From Bdellovibrionales bacterium RIFOXYD12_FULL_39_22 (GTDB lineage Bacteria > Bdellovibrionota > Bacteriovoracia > Bacteriovoracales > Bacteriovoracaceae): 64,000 nucleotides of DNA. Below the pieces are notes generated by a model, which saw only the letters and a list, made by a program, of their open reading frames with translations, was not told the origin of the DNA and did no database searches. Numbering within the stretch: position 1 is the first letter of the stretch; every line of letters begins with the position of its first letter. Below are positions 9,259 through 19,094 of this stretch, in pieces. The stretch lies in contig MEQL01000047.1 of NCBI GenBank assembly GCA_001770205.1, positions 80,816-144,815 on the forward strand. The letters are read 5' to 3'. Position numbers and translations under genes: made by a program.

Positions 9259-9745
9259 ACTATCCGATAATTTATTGAGGACATGCAAATGAAAAAATTG
9301 GAGAGCTTGCTTCCCTTTATCGGAAAATTTTTTGCAATACGCAAACGGAGCGATTAAAACCGAATTGAACGATTACGGGAGCATTTTATGGGCCGGTTGT
9401 TGGCATATAAAAGAACTATCAGTTGTAAAATAAACAAACTGCCCGTCAACTGCTAACGTTTGAGACGGCATGTTTCTTGTTCCTGGATAACGATTGAAAT
9501 CAAAGGTCTGAATACTATCTAGTTTTAAGTTTTTTCCAGGCTCTTATGAAAGATGATTACCTCTTATATTTTTCAAACAGTTGCCTGTCGCATAACGCCT
9601 ATTTGGGCACACTCAATCCAAAGGGCCACTGCCAATATTTGTGGGCACCATTTTTTATCTGACTTTTCATCTTGATGGTTTGGCCAAGATGATGTTTAAT
9701 TGCTCTTAGTTTTAGACATTAGCGTGGCCGAAAGGAGATGTTTGA
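9259..9745. other. 487-bp intergenic stretch with a hairpin before the toxin-antitoxin pair
   Basis: I see no convincing gene here. A 22-codon frame at 9291-9359 has a GAGGA upstream, but nothing else supports it. The arms CATCTTG (9668-9674) and CAAGATG (9685-9691) form a 7-bp inverted repeat with a 10-nt loop, about 55 bp before hepT. Given its place, it could be an operator or part of the leader. A GCCCGTC...GACGGC pairing near 9440-9475 is also possible. Confidence 0.4.
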
Positions 9746-10141
9746 TTGAACCAACAAAAAGATATTCGATCCAAGCAGCGCTTTGAAAATTTTAAAAAAG
9801 CAATTAAGCTCTACGAGGAGGCCATATCCACAAAAATGTCACGGTTAGAAGAAGAGGGACTTATTCAGCGTTTTGAATATACTTTTGAATTAGCTTGGAA
9901 ATGTCTCCAAGATTTAATGCAGGAACGTGGTTATGCGGAAATTCGCGGCCCAAGGCCAGTTATTGAGCAATCATTTCAAGACGGACTAATAACCGATGGC
10001 CCTCTATGGTTAGCTATGTTGCAAGCACGCAACGCCACTGTACATCTTTACGATGAAGCAACTTTTGTTGATGTTATAAAAAATGTTAAGGGTAAATTTT
10101 TCTCTGCACTTATAACATTTGGGAATAAATTTCCACAATGA
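9746..10141 (+). CDS. hepT: HepT-like HEPN ribonuclease toxin (HI0074 family)
   Basis: The 131-aa protein matches the 'nucleotidyltransferase substrate-binding' HI0074 family, now known as HepT toxins. The HEPN ribonuclease motif Rx4HxY is intact as R95-NATV-H100-L-Y102. The conserved segment RFEYTFELAWKCLQD lies at residues 42-56. The start is a TTG at 9746 with AAAGGAG 8 nt upstream; the nearby ATG at 9739 meets a stop after two codons. Its end overlaps mntA by 4 bp (ATGA). In known pairs the cognate nucleotidyltransferase blocks toxicity by AMPylating the motif Tyr. Confidence 0.87.
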   Translation: MNQQKDIRSKQRFENFKKAIKLYEEAISTKMSRLEEEGLIQRFEYTFELAWKCLQDLMQERGYAEIRGPRPVIEQSFQDGLITDGPLWLAMLQARNATVHLYDEATFVDVIKNVKGKFFSALITFGNKFPQ

Positions 10142-10458
10142 GTAGTGATCATTTCGACATCGCCGGAATAGAAAAACAGTATACAAAAAAAATATTAGCA
10201 CTTTTTAAAAATATGCCAGCAGGCACCTCTCTAATCCTATTTGGCTCTCGAGCGAAGGGCAACTATCGCGAGGGTTCTGACATCGATCTTGCAATCAAGG
10301 GATCAGGGGTGACGCTAGACCAACGAACACAATGGTTGGCCGAATACGAAAACCTTTTTTTGCCGTGGAAGCTAGATCTAGTTATTTATGAACTAACAGA
10401 GTCACAAAACCTAAAAGAGCATATTGATAGAGTCGGAAAACAATTATTACGTTGGTAA
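10138..10458 (+). CDS. mntA: MntA-like nucleotidyltransferase antitoxin
   Basis: This 106-aa minimal nucleotidyltransferase carries the GSx10DxD signature: G36-S37, then D48 and D50 in SDIDLAI. It overlaps hepT by 4 bp and completes a HepT/MntA pair. In characterised systems MntA adds AMP to the Tyr of the Rx4HxY motif and neutralises the ribonuclease. Both catalytic sites look intact, so the module is probably functional. It may act in genome stabilisation or phage defence, which is an inference. Confidence 0.87.
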   Translation: MSSDHFDIAGIEKQYTKKILALFKNMPAGTSLILFGSRAKGNYREGSDIDLAIKGSGVTLDQRTQWLAEYENLFLPWKLDLVIYELTESQNLKEHIDRVGKQLLRW

Positions 10459-10546
10459 TTCTTGAAAAATTGCGCCACAAGAGTATATAATGGCAAAAAA
10501 CAGATTGAATTTTGCAACGATCCATCTTCTTTACAGAGGTTATAAA

Positions 10547-10996
10547 ATGAAATTGACTGCATTGCTTCTAACCACCATTATTTTACTAACAACATCTTGC
10601 TCTCACATGACAATTGAGTACACGGCCGATGTTAAGGACAATTCCCAAAATTATATTGGTAAATATTCTCTAGAGACAACTCACTCTACAGGCGATTTAC
10701 CCACCTGGTGTTGGATTACTGGAATCTTCTACGGTGGGGCCTGTTGGGCATATCTACTCATGCCACTTCCATCACAAAAAAATTCTATCCAGCGAAATGT
10801 TGACACTCGTCTAGATGCTCGTTTGGGGGTAGGAAACTATAATTTACAAAACATCATAATAACTCGCAGAGACTGGAATGCTACATCAGATCGCGAACTA
10901 TTCAATGGCACTATGCCGAACCAAAGTCCAGTAATTCCTATTAACAATCGCCCTGCAACAAACTCTCAACCTAGCACAGAAGGTTTTTTAAGATAA
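10547..10996 (+). CDS. Small lipoprotein, hypothetical
   Basis: The 149-aa product starts with a lipoprotein signal peptide ending LLTTSC (Cys18), so it is probably anchored to a membrane on the periplasmic side. A hydrophobic Trp/Cys-rich segment (about residues 44-70) is reminiscent of small integral-type lipoproteins. The C-terminal third is Asn/Pro-rich and low in complexity. A longer frame starts at 10490, but GAGG 8 nt before the ATG at 10547 and the signal peptide decide for the latter. The gene lies 16 bp before the next envelope gene, so they are probably co-transcribed. I do not know its function. Confidence 0.7.
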   Translation: MKLTALLLTTIILLTTSCSHMTIEYTADVKDNSQNYIGKYSLETTHSTGDLPTWCWITGIFYGGACWAYLLMPLPSQKNSIQRNVDTRLDARLGVGNYNLQNIIITRRDWNATSDRELFNGTMPNQSPVIPINNRPATNSQPSTEGFLR

Positions 10997-11011
10997 TTTT
11001 TTAGGAGGCGT

Positions 11012-12169
11012 GTGAATTTTTATTATTATTTTCTTTCCTTGTTACTACTTTTTTCTACCCTTGATCTGCGGGCCGACTCTGATTGTCTTAATAAATATGA
11101 ATGGGCCCAAGAAAGTGCGAGAACTCAAGGTGGTGGATGGATTTGGTTTCCCGGAAAAGCAGACGCTCAAACTCTGGAAGAAGCTTATTTGCGCGCCGAA
11201 GGGGCCGCACTAGATAAGCTAGCACTGGAATGTACCATCCCCCATCGGGATTCGAAAATTCACGAACGCTGTGATGAGCAAAATGGGATTGGTTACCGTG
11301 CCTATGTTCGGATCAGTGTTACTGTTAAACAGTGTTCAGATACAAGAAACATCTCCGAAGAAAAAAAATACACCGTTGGTAATACCGAACTCATTAAACG
11401 TTATGAGCAATTTAAGCGCATGACTGTTGGCAAACTAGATCCCAACGCTTCCATAAATGGTGAGTGTAATGACAAACAGATTGAGCGCTGCTTGGCACTA
11501 GGGCGGCACTACTTTTTATTAGGCGATAAAAAACAGGCCATCGATTACTTCGATATCGGTTGTCGTCATGAACAAGTTATTTCCTGCTTTAATGCCGGCC
11601 TTGCTTCTATCAATATTGGTGCAAATGAAAAGGCGATTGGATATTTTCGCTTGGCATGCATGCAAAATGATGCTCTTGGTTGTTTTATGTTAGGCAAGCT
11701 GGCCGGGAATCTGGCGGATCTAGATCGGGCCTGTACGCTTAAGCATAGTGAGGCCTGTCATGAGGCCAGCATAAAACTCCTAGAGCGCGACGAATTGGCC
11801 AAAGCAGAAAATTATGCCCAGAAGGCATGTACAAATAATTTTGCCAAGGCATGCTACAACTTGGCCTTCATTCACACGAGACTTGGGGATTCGAAAAAGG
11901 CCCATACTTTTTACGAAAAGTCCTGCGAGCAAGGAATTGGAGAAGGATGCCAACACTTGGCCACTTTTTACTATGATAAAAAAGATACCACAACCTCTAT
12001 CAAATACTCCAAAGAGGCCTGTAAACTAGGTATCAACAAGGCCTGTCATAATGTTGGATATCTGCTCTTAAATCAAGGAAATCGGCTGGAGGCGTCACTC
12101 CTTTTACAACTCTCCTGCCAGCGAGGATTACAAGAAAGCTGCACTCTTTTTAAAGCGCAAAAACTGTAG
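11012..12169 (+). CDS. Secreted Sel1/TPR-repeat protein with LPP20-like N-terminus
   Basis: The start is a GTG at 11012 with TTAGGAGG immediately upstream. A signal peptide (about 1-22, ending LRA) precedes an ~90-residue domain with a pattern like LPP20/LPP-type lipoprotein domains (EAYLRAEGAALDKLALEC). From about residue 150 there are six or more ~35-residue Sel1-like repeats. Most contain a Cys pair, for example AIDYFDIGCRHEQVISC and AENYAQKACTNNFAKAC, as in Helicobacter Hcp proteins, where such cysteines form disulphides. That suggests a periplasmic or outer-membrane-associated scaffold. It follows the small lipoprotein gene closely. Confidence 0.75.
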   Translation: MNFYYYFLSLLLLFSTLDLRADSDCLNKYEWAQESARTQGGGWIWFPGKADAQTLEEAYLRAEGAALDKLALECTIPHRDSKIHERCDEQNGIGYRAYVRISVTVKQCSDTRNISEEKKYTVGNTELIKRYEQFKRMTVGKLDPNASINGECNDKQIERCLALGRHYFLLGDKKQAIDYFDIGCRHEQVISCFNAGLASINIGANEKAIGYFRLACMQNDALGCFMLGKLAGNLADLDRACTLKHSEACHEASIKLLERDELAKAENYAQKACTNNFAKACYNLAFIHTRLGDSKKAHTFYEKSCEQGIGEGCQHLATFYYDKKDTTTSIKYSKEACKLGINKACHNVGYLLLNQGNRLEASLLLQLSCQRGLQESCTLFKAQKL

Positions 12170-12182
12170 GCAAAAATCATCG

Positions 12183-12977
12183 CTAAATAACCTTAATAAT
12201 TTTTCGCACCCTCGCAACCTTGTCTAAATTTATCTCTGCCACTAGGGCCACTTCCCCCTCTCCGGCATCGGCCAAAATCTCTCCCCATGGATCAACGATT
12301 AGCGAATGGCCAAAGGTTTTAATTCTATCATTGTGAACACCCCACTGATCTGTTGCCACTACGAAACACTGATTTTCGATGGCCCTGGCCCGCACAAGTG
12401 TATGCCAGTGCGCTCTCCCGGTTGCTACCGTGAAAGCTGAAGAGATCGATAAAAGATTTGCCCCGGCCTTCATGTAATGGCGATATAATTCTGGAAAACG
12501 CAGATCAAAACATATTGAAAGGCCAATTTTTAATGCGCCAGCGATGACCATTTTAGGAGAGATCCCCCGCTGATAAATTTTGCTCTCGTCAATAGCTTCG
12601 ACATTTCCTCCTAGATCACAAGAAAAAAGGTTCATCTTATCATAGTGGCCAAGATCAGTCCCTTCTGGTGAGAAATTATAACTACGATTATAGATTCTTC
12701 CATTTTCAACAGTATTAGCACTGCCCCCTAAGACGAAAAGTTTATGTTTAATAGCAATATTGCGAATATTTTCATAGTGATTTAGGCCATCTCCTTCCTG
12801 GCCAACGACAATTTCTCCCACCGACCGGCCGTCCGACATAAAATAAAAACACTCTGGCAAAAAAATTGCCTCCAAATCGGCTGCCTGCGCTTTCGCGCAA
12901 GCAACAAGTTCGTCAATTTTTTTTAAATTTTCACGATAATCAGCACGAGAGGTTAATTGAATAACCGCAATTTTCAC
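12183..12977 (-). CDS. Nitrilase-superfamily amidase (Nit/omega-amidase type)
   Basis: This 264-aa carbon-nitrogen hydrolase has the full catalytic triad: E42 (LPECF), K114 (HYDKMNLF) and C156 (SICFDLRFPELYR). The FDLRFPELYR stretch is typical of the Nit branch, whose members hydrolyse deaminated glutathione or omega-amides. The substrate is an inference. The ATG overlaps the stop of the UDP-glucose dehydrogenase gene by 4 bp, so the two are probably co-transcribed with no evident functional link. The gene converges with the Sel1-repeat gene, 13 bp apart. Confidence 0.85.
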   Translation of the reverse strand: MKIAVIQLTSRADYRENLKKIDELVACAKAQAADLEAIFLPECFYFMSDGRSVGEIVVGQEGDGLNHYENIRNIAIKHKLFVLGGSANTVENGRIYNRSYNFSPEGTDLGHYDKMNLFSCDLGGNVEAIDESKIYQRGISPKMVIAGALKIGLSICFDLRFPELYRHYMKAGANLLSISSAFTVATGRAHWHTLVRARAIENQCFVVATDQWGVHNDRIKTFGHSLIVDPWGEILADAGEGEVALVAEINLDKVARVRKIIKVI

Positions 12978-14305
12978 AATGAAGAAATCCTTTTTCCGAT
13001 CGCATAATACGCCAGCCCTAACTCTAAAACTTTTTCTGTTTTTAGAATATTGCGAGCATCAAAAATAACCGGAGTCCTTAGACGCTTCTTAATTTCGTGA
13101 TAGTCCGGAGCACGAAACTCTGACCACTCCGTCATGAGTATCATGCCGTCTGTCTCATTAAGACAATCATACTTATTATGTGTCTGATAACACTTTCCTT
13201 TAGTCGTACTGTCTGATTCCATAAGTTGTTTAAAATTATCTCCGCCCTCGGGATCAAAAAAGTTAACCACCGCACCTTCAGCAATTAGGGCGCGGGCCAC
13301 GTCAATGGCCGGTGCTTCGCGAATATCGTCTGTTTTAGGTTTAAAAGAGACTCCCCATAGGCCAAATTTTTTACCTCGTAAATCGCCCGCAAAATGTTTT
13401 TTAATTTTATGAAACATATAGATTTTTTGCTCATTATTTACCGCTTCTACCGCTTTGATAATCCGCATATCGTAGTCAAAATCGTTTTTAGCAGTATACA
13501 TCAAGGCCTTAACATCTTTGGGAAAACAACTTCCTCCATATCCCGGCCCTGGATATAAAAATTGTCCACCAATCCTCTTATCAGAAGTCATTCCCCTCCG
13601 AACCTCTTCAATATCTGCTCCTGTAATGTCGCAAAGTTTCGCAATATCATTGATAAAAGAAATTTTCGTGGCCAAAAAACAGTTCGAGGCATATTTCGTC
13701 ATCTCCGCCGAAATATTAGACATGCGATAGATTGGATTCCCCTGCAACATTAGCGGAGCATAGAGTTCTTCCATGATTTTTCCAGCATAATCATCTTTAC
13801 AGCCAATAACGACACGATCCGGTTTCATAAAATCATCAAGGGCCGCTCCTTCCTTTAAAAACTCCGGATTATTTACCAGGTAAAATTTATTTTTGGTATG
13901 CTTGGCAATGGTTGCCTCAATTTCCTTATGCGTGCCAATGGGCACTGTCGATTTTATTACCACAATTGTCTCTGCGGCCAACTCCGAGGCCACCGAAATA
14001 GTTGCTTCCTGCAAATAAGATAAATCCGCCGAACCATCTTCTCCCGAAGGGGTTCCTACTGCCAAAAAAACCACTTTTGAATTTTTAACAGAACTGTAGT
14101 TAGTTGAAAAACTAACACGATTTGCCTTCATATTCCGGCCCATCATATCGGTAAGGCCTGGTTCATAGATGTGTGATTTTCCCTCTCGTAGGCCGGCAAT
14201 AACCTTTTCGTTTATATCCACACAGGTAACATCGTGGCCAAATTCTGCAAAACAAACGCCACTGACTAAACCAACATATCCCGTTCCAATAACTGTTACT
14301 TTCAT
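12974..14305 (-). CDS. ugd: UDP-glucose 6-dehydrogenase
   Basis: The enzyme oxidises UDP-glucose to UDP-glucuronate for envelope polysaccharides. The NAD motif GTGYVG lies at residues 7-12, and the catalytic cysteine is C260 in GGSCFPKD. NNPEFLKEG and the C-terminal WGVSFKPKTDDIREAPA segment are also conserved. The length of 443 aa is standard. It is first in a two-gene unit with the nitrilase-type gene and is divergent from the flippase-like gene. A CapD-type dehydratase at 56.9 kb may share the same polysaccharide role. Confidence 0.94.
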   Translation of the reverse strand: MKVTVIGTGYVGLVSGVCFAEFGHDVTCVDINEKVIAGLREGKSHIYEPGLTDMMGRNMKANRVSFSTNYSSVKNSKVVFLAVGTPSGEDGSADLSYLQEATISVASELAAETIVVIKSTVPIGTHKEIEATIAKHTKNKFYLVNNPEFLKEGAALDDFMKPDRVVIGCKDDYAGKIMEELYAPLMLQGNPIYRMSNISAEMTKYASNCFLATKISFINDIAKLCDITGADIEEVRRGMTSDKRIGGQFLYPGPGYGGSCFPKDVKALMYTAKNDFDYDMRIIKAVEAVNNEQKIYMFHKIKKHFAGDLRGKKFGLWGVSFKPKTDDIREAPAIDVARALIAEGAVVNFFDPEGGDNFKQLMESDSTTKGKCYQTHNKYDCLNETDGMILMTEWSEFRAPDYHEIKKRLRTPVIFDARNILKTEKVLELGLAYYAIGKRISSL

Positions 14306-14408
14306 TGCTCCCCCTAGTAATCAAAATTAATCGCTCAAATTATGACTATTCTTTTATAACTTGGCCATGTTACTATTTCCATTACAAAAACATGGAGAAA
14401 TTTGTCCG

Positions 14409-15368
14409 ATGATTAAAATCATTGCTAAATTTGCTTTTGCCATCACCATCATTGGCTGGCTTTTACGTAGTGGGAAGCTAGATTTATCGCTTATTTCTCA
14501 AATTTTAGATCACCCGTTTAATCTATCTATCGTAATTTGCGTGGCCTTAATAAACTCCCTTTTGACCTCTTATAGATGGAAGTTATTACTAGACAACAGC
14601 GAGACTGATCGATTGCCGTTATCTCACACCCTCCGCTTGACCTGGATTGGAATTTTTTTTAGTACCGTTTTGCCAGGAGCAGTTACCGGCGATTTGATCA
14701 AATTGGCCTATGCTAAAAACATCAACAAGAACTCTAGTGGATCTTTCCTACTATCTTCTATTTTTTTAGATCGAATACTGGGACTTTCCGGACTTATTTT
14801 TGTTTTAGGTTTTTTTACCTCCCTCAACTATCACGAATTGGTTTCAAAATCGAATGAACTGGCCGCGCTGATTCACTTTAATCTACTCCTCCTTTTTGCT
14901 ACTTTTTTATTTTTTATCTCTATTTTCATCCACTCTTCTGTACAAAATTTTATTTTATATATAACAAAAAAAATTCCACTGGCCGGAGAGGCGCTGGCAA
15001 AAGTTTTTGGAAAAATCTGGATAATTGGAGGAAATAAAAAAACCATTTTTTTTGCTGTGGCAATTAGTATCGTCGTTCAAACCATCAGCGTAATAAGTTT
15101 TTATTATCTGGTTTCTCCCTTTGCGCCGAACCTCTCTTTGGCCCAGGCGTTTACTTTTATCCCTATTGGCTTTATTACCATCGCCATCCCGATATCTCCG
15201 CAAGGCCTTGGCGTTGGTCATTTGATTTTTGCTACTTTGTTTTCACTCTATGAAATAGTAAACGGAGCATCACTCTTTAATATCTATTTCGTTGCCACTG
15301 TAATAATCAATCTCTTTGGTTGTATTCCTTATTTAACAGCTCGAAGCGAAAAAACAATCAATAACTAA
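14409..15368 (+). CDS. Lysylphosphatidylglycerol synthase transmembrane-like (flippase) protein
   Basis: The 319-aa polytopic membrane protein has about eight hydrophobic segments and matches the LPG_synthase_TM/UPF0104 family. Typical features are SYRWKLLLDN near residue 55, the loop LPGAVTGDLIKLAYA near residue 95, and SPQGLGVGHLIFATLF near the C-terminus. The family is proposed to move lipids or lipid-linked sugars. The soluble aminoacyl-transferase half of MprF is absent. An in-frame ATG at 14361 exists, but the ATG at 14409 starts straight into the first span and has GGAG 11 nt upstream; the choice is uncertain. It is divergent from ugd. Confidence 0.78.
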   Translation: MIKIIAKFAFAITIIGWLLRSGKLDLSLISQILDHPFNLSIVICVALINSLLTSYRWKLLLDNSETDRLPLSHTLRLTWIGIFFSTVLPGAVTGDLIKLAYAKNINKNSSGSFLLSSIFLDRILGLSGLIFVLGFFTSLNYHELVSKSNELAALIHFNLLLLFATFLFFISIFIHSSVQNFILYITKKIPLAGEALAKVFGKIWIIGGNKKTIFFAVAISIVVQTISVISFYYLVSPFAPNLSLAQAFTFIPIGFITIAIPISPQGLGVGHLIFATLFSLYEIVNGASLFNIYFVATVIINLFGCIPYLTARSEKTINN

Positions 15369-15384
15369 TTTTACCTATTCCCAA

Positions 15385-16575
15385 TCAAGCTTTGGGCGAT
15401 ATAAGTTCCCCCAATCTCTTTGACAAAAAATCTGTTAGCGATAAAACTTCTATCCCATCATAGATCGATGACGTGGCAACTTCACAGACTAAAACTTTAT
15501 TATCCACAGCATATTCTTCAGAAAAACTTTTTATCCCTGCCAGATGTTTTTTTCCAATCTCCTTTTGTGCTTTAAATTCTATTGCCGCAAAAGGTTTTGC
15601 AGATTTTGATAAAATAAGATCAACTTCTGTTCCTGCTTGTGTTCTCCAGAAATGCATTTTAATTGGAGCTTTTGAATAGACGATATTGGCCCTTATTTCA
15701 TTTATCAACCACTGCTCAAAAAGTTTGCCACGAAATTCTGGAAATTTAATGCCATCTAACGATCCCAAAATCCCATTAACCACACCATTATCAAAAAAAT
15801 AAAATTTGGGATGCAATGACAGTTGCTTCCGAATACTCTGATCCCACGCCGGCAAAGTATGTCCAATTAAGGTATCCTCTAAGATTTGAAAATATCCCTT
15901 AACAGTTTTGCCCTTCGTGGCCGCCTCTCTGCTTATATTTTCAAAATTAACAATTTCCGATGTATGTTGGGCCGCCACTTCAAGAAAACGATGAAAATCA
16001 CCAACCTTCCGCAATAACGCTTCAAAAATAATCTCTTCTTTTAAATAAACTTCTGTGTAACTACGAAGTTTATCTAGCGCAACCGCTGGACTATCAAAGT
16101 AAATTCCTGGCAATGTACCAATAGTAAGGACTCGCTCCAAATCAAAATTATCCTCTAATTCTGCAAATGTTAGTGGAAATAGATGGCGAACCAGTGCTCT
16201 CCCTCCTAATAAATTAGCACCACCTCTTTTAAGTTTGCGCGCACTGGACCCTGAAAGGATAAAATACACATCTTTGTAACTCTCAATTAACTGGTGAATT
16301 TCATCGAGTAGTAATGGTATTTTTTGCACTTCATCGACAAAAATACAGCGCACCTGTTTTTTTTCTATCTGATAAATTGCATCCCTGGAAAATTGCGAAG
16401 GATCTTTTTCATAAGTTAAAAAAGAACCACTTAATAGTAAGTTTACTGTCCAATACCTGTTTTCATGGTTTTGTTTTAAAAATGACAAAAGTGCAGTGGT
16501 TTTGCCAGTTTGCCGTGGGCCAAAGAGAAAAAAAGAATTTTTTGTCGAAAAATCGACCAATTTTCGACTTATCAT
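15385..16575 (-). CDS. AAA_14 / DUF4143 ATPase (copy 1)
   Basis: The product (396 aa from the chosen start) has an N-terminal P-loop ATPase domain with GPRQTGKTT at residues 19-27 and Walker B FVDEVQKIP. A C-terminal DUF4143 domain follows, with HLFPLTFAEL, a helical DNA-binding-like region near residue 210, and a PD-(D/E)xK-like end (GTEVDLILSK...AAIEFKAQK). The family is widespread and often horizontally exchanged; its role is not settled. Starts are ambiguous: 16575 (ISRKLVDFSTKNSFFLFGP) fits the family, whereas 16623 would overlap the next gene. A second, distant copy lies at 60446-61630. Confidence 0.85.
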   Translation of the reverse strand: MISRKLVDFSTKNSFFLFGPRQTGKTTALLSFLKQNHENRYWTVNLLLSGSFLTYEKDPSQFSRDAIYQIEKKQVRCIFVDEVQKIPLLLDEIHQLIESYKDVYFILSGSSARKLKRGGANLLGGRALVRHLFPLTFAELEDNFDLERVLTIGTLPGIYFDSPAVALDKLRSYTEVYLKEEIIFEALLRKVGDFHRFLEVAAQHTSEIVNFENISREAATKGKTVKGYFQILEDTLIGHTLPAWDQSIRKQLSLHPKFYFFDNGVVNGILGSLDGIKFPEFRGKLFEQWLINEIRANIVYSKAPIKMHFWRTQAGTEVDLILSKSAKPFAAIEFKAQKEIGKKHLAGIKSFSEEYAVDNKVLVCEVATSSIYDGIEVLSLTDFLSKRLGELISPKA

Positions 16576-16606
16576 GCAAAAATTTGACCATTTTGAGCAA
16601 AAACAG

Positions 16607-17233
16607 TCAAGGAGAAAAAACAAAAATCTTGTCCGCCCCCAAGTGATTATAGCGCTTAAGCTTACTCTTTAGAAATTCCAGCTTAATTAAAAAATCATAC
16701 TCCATCTTCTTATCATCGTACTTGCGTACAATATCACACTCTTTTTTCAATATTTTTTTAACGGAATTGGCCAAAAGACAGATCCCATCCAGCATTAGAT
16801 ACTGATTCTCAAAACTGATCGTTCTTCCCACAAAAACATCTCCTGGAAGTAGCGACAAATGGTCATGATCTCGATAAAGAAAAAATTTATTATTGTGTAA
16901 AAGATCTTTAAAACAAAGTCCCTTTTTATTTTTACGGCCAACAAATTCAAAAAGTGAGTAATTAAAACCCAAAATAGCGTGGGCCACTTTTTCATCTATA
17001 CGATTGTTTAGCATATATTGCTTTATTACCGTGCGAGTCTCTCGCTGAGCAATAAAGTGAAAAAGATACCAATCATTAAAAGAACTCATTCGATTTTCAT
17101 AATCGTTGTCATCATCATTGAGTTTACCGGTTAATGTAAAAAACTTGTGTTTGGCCTCTAGCATTAACTCCGTAAACTCCGGGCCAGTGTATTCAGATAG
17201 GGCATGCTGAACAATTTGTACTATTTTATCCAT
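16607..17233 (-). CDS. Conserved-looking hypothetical protein upstream of DUF4143 ATPase
   Basis: I do not recognise this 208-aa soluble protein. It begins MDKIVQIVQHALSEY, has no signal peptide or membrane span, and contains a central FNDWYLFHFIA segment followed by many Lys and Asp residues. It lies 26 bp downstream of lepA on the same strand and could be its operon partner. The start at 17233 has AGGAAT upstream. Function unknown. Confidence 0.6.
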   Translation of the reverse strand: MDKIVQIVQHALSEYTGPEFTELMLEAKHKFFTLTGKLNDDDNDYENRMSSFNDWYLFHFIAQRETRTVIKQYMLNNRIDEKVAHAILGFNYSLFEFVGRKNKKGLCFKDLLHNNKFFLYRDHDHLSLLPGDVFVGRTISFENQYLMLDGICLLANSVKKILKKECDIVRKYDDKKMEYDFLIKLEFLKSKLKRYNHLGADKIFVFSP

Positions 17234-17259
17234 AACTATTCCTCCGCCGACTCTCTCAA

Positions 17260-19059
17260 TTACTCTTCAATCTTAAGCACGGCAAGAAAGGCCTCCTGAG
17301 AAACTTCCACATTTCCCACCATTTTCATTCTCTTTTTTCCACGCTTTTGCTTTTCTAAAAGTTTTCGTTTTCTGGAAACATCTCCTCCATAACATTTTGC
17401 TAGTACATTTTTACGTAATGCCTTAACCGACTCCCGCGCTACCACTCGTGCTCCAATGGCCGCCTGTATAGCAATATCAAACTGCTGTCTCTCAATAACT
17501 TTTTGCAATCTCTGCACAAGAGCGCGTCCACGAAAAACGGCCTGATCACGATGACAAATCAGTGATAACGCATCTACCTTGTCACCATTTAAAAGAATAT
17601 CTAATTTAATTAGATCAGACTGGCGATAGCCAATCACTTCATAATCCATACTGGCATAACCCTTAGATATCCCCTTTAGCTTGTCATAGAAATCAAAAAC
17701 CATCTCATTTAACGGAATATCATAAATAACTTGAACTCGATCAGCAGTAATATACTTTATCTCTTTTTGCGCGCCTCGCCGATCTTCACATAGCTTGATA
17801 ATACGGCCAACATATTCATTGGGAATATGGATAGATATTTCCACGATCGGCTCTTGAATCTCTTCAATGTAGTTTGCCTCTGGCAAATCTGCCGGATTTT
17901 CAATTTCTAGCATCTCGCTACTAGTAAGCATAACCTGATAGCGACAAGAAGGAGCGGTGGAAATCAAATCCTGTTCAAACTCTCGCTCCAAGCGCTCTTG
18001 AATTATATTCATATGCAGTAGGCCCAAAAAGCCACAACGAAAACCAAATCCTAATGCGTTAGAAGTTTCTGGCTCGTAAGTAAAAGAGGAGTCATTTAAG
18101 GCCAGTTTTTCTAGCGACTCTTTTAACTGAGCATATTCGGTAGATTCAACAGGAAACACTCCGCAAAAAACCATCGGCTTTGATTCTTTGAAGCCATCCA
18201 GCAGCGGCGTATCTTTCTTACGCGCATGCACGATAGTATCCCCAATTTTGACATCGCGAACAGTTTTAATGCCACAGATCAACATCCCAACTTCTCCGGC
18301 CCCCAAAGAAGTTACTTCTTGATAGAAGGGAGCATTGACCCCCATATTCAAAACCTCGTACTCTTGAACACCGTTTTTTAAAAAAACTTTATCTTTAATC
18401 TTTACTGTCCCCTGAAAAACACGCACAAGTACAATAACGCCCTTATATGGATCAAACCAGGAATCAAAAATAAGCGCTTGCAAATCATTATCTACCCCTC
18501 CCTTCGGATGAGGCACTTTTTGCACAATGCTCTCTAACAAATCAGTGATGCCAATGCCAGTTTTAGCAGAAACCAAATTTGCCGCTGAAGCATCAATTCC
18601 AATAATCTCTTCAATCTCTTTTTTGGCCCGCTCCACATCCGCATGAGGAAGATCAATCTTATTAATCACTGGCAAAATTTCTAAATTATTATCAATGGCC
18701 ATATATACATTGGCCAAGGTTTGTGCCTCTACTCCTTGAGAAGCATCCACTACCAAAATGGCCCCATCACAAGAAGCAAGAGAGCGACTAACTTCATAAG
18801 AAAAATCAACATGCCCCGGAGTATCAATGAGATTAAGAAAGTAAGTGTTACCATCTTGTGCTTGATATTTAAGCCTTACGGTTTGTGCCTTGATGGTAAT
18901 ACCACGTTCTCGCTCTATATCCATATTATCTAAAAACTGATCGGTCTTTTCCCGCTCACTAATCGTATTGGTTGCTTCCAATAGACGATCGGCCAGGGTA
19001 GATTTGCCATGATCAATATGCGCAATAATAGAAAAATTCCGAATATATCGAATATCCAT
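17260..19059 (-). CDS. lepA: Translation elongation factor 4 (LepA)
   Basis: This ribosome-associated GTPase is 599 aa, the standard length. G1 [10 protein letters not shown]3 DTPGHVDF and G4 NKIDLPHA are all present, as is the LepA-specific C-terminal domain ending in the basic [10 protein letters not shown] segment. A GAGGT sequence lies about 10 nt before the ATG. It lies between the HAMP/PAS gene and the hypothetical gene at 16607 and is probably co-transcribed with the latter. Confidence 0.97.
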   Translation of the reverse strand: MDIRYIRNFSIIAHIDHGKSTLADRLLEATNTISEREKTDQFLDNMDIERERGITIKAQTVRLKYQAQDGNTYFLNLIDTPGHVDFSYEVSRSLASCDGAILVVDASQGVEAQTLANVYMAIDNNLEILPVINKIDLPHADVERAKKEIEEIIGIDASAANLVSAKTGIGITDLLESIVQKVPHPKGGVDNDLQALIFDSWFDPYKGVIVLVRVFQGTVKIKDKVFLKNGVQEYEVLNMGVNAPFYQEVTSLGAGEVGMLICGIKTVRDVKIGDTIVHARKKDTPLLDGFKESKPMVFCGVFPVESTEYAQLKESLEKLALNDSSFTYEPETSNALGFGFRCGFLGLLHMNIIQERLEREFEQDLISTAPSCRYQVMLTSSEMLEIENPADLPEANYIEEIQEPIVEISIHIPNEYVGRIIKLCEDRRGAQKEIKYITADRVQVIYDIPLNEMVFDFYDKLKGISKGYASMDYEVIGYRQSDLIKLDILLNGDKVDALSLICHRDQAVFRGRALVQRLQKVIERQQFDIAIQAAIGARVVARESVKALRKNVLAKCYGGDVSRKRKLLEKQKRGKKRMKMVGNVEVSQEAFLAVLKIEE

Positions 19060-19094
19060 AGCTAAAAACTACCTCGCTAAAACATAGTTACAAT

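Noticed and set aside
9291..9359. 22-codon frame with an upstream GAGGA
   Set aside because: Too short, with no recognisable features and no conserved context; kept only as a note in the intergenic entry.
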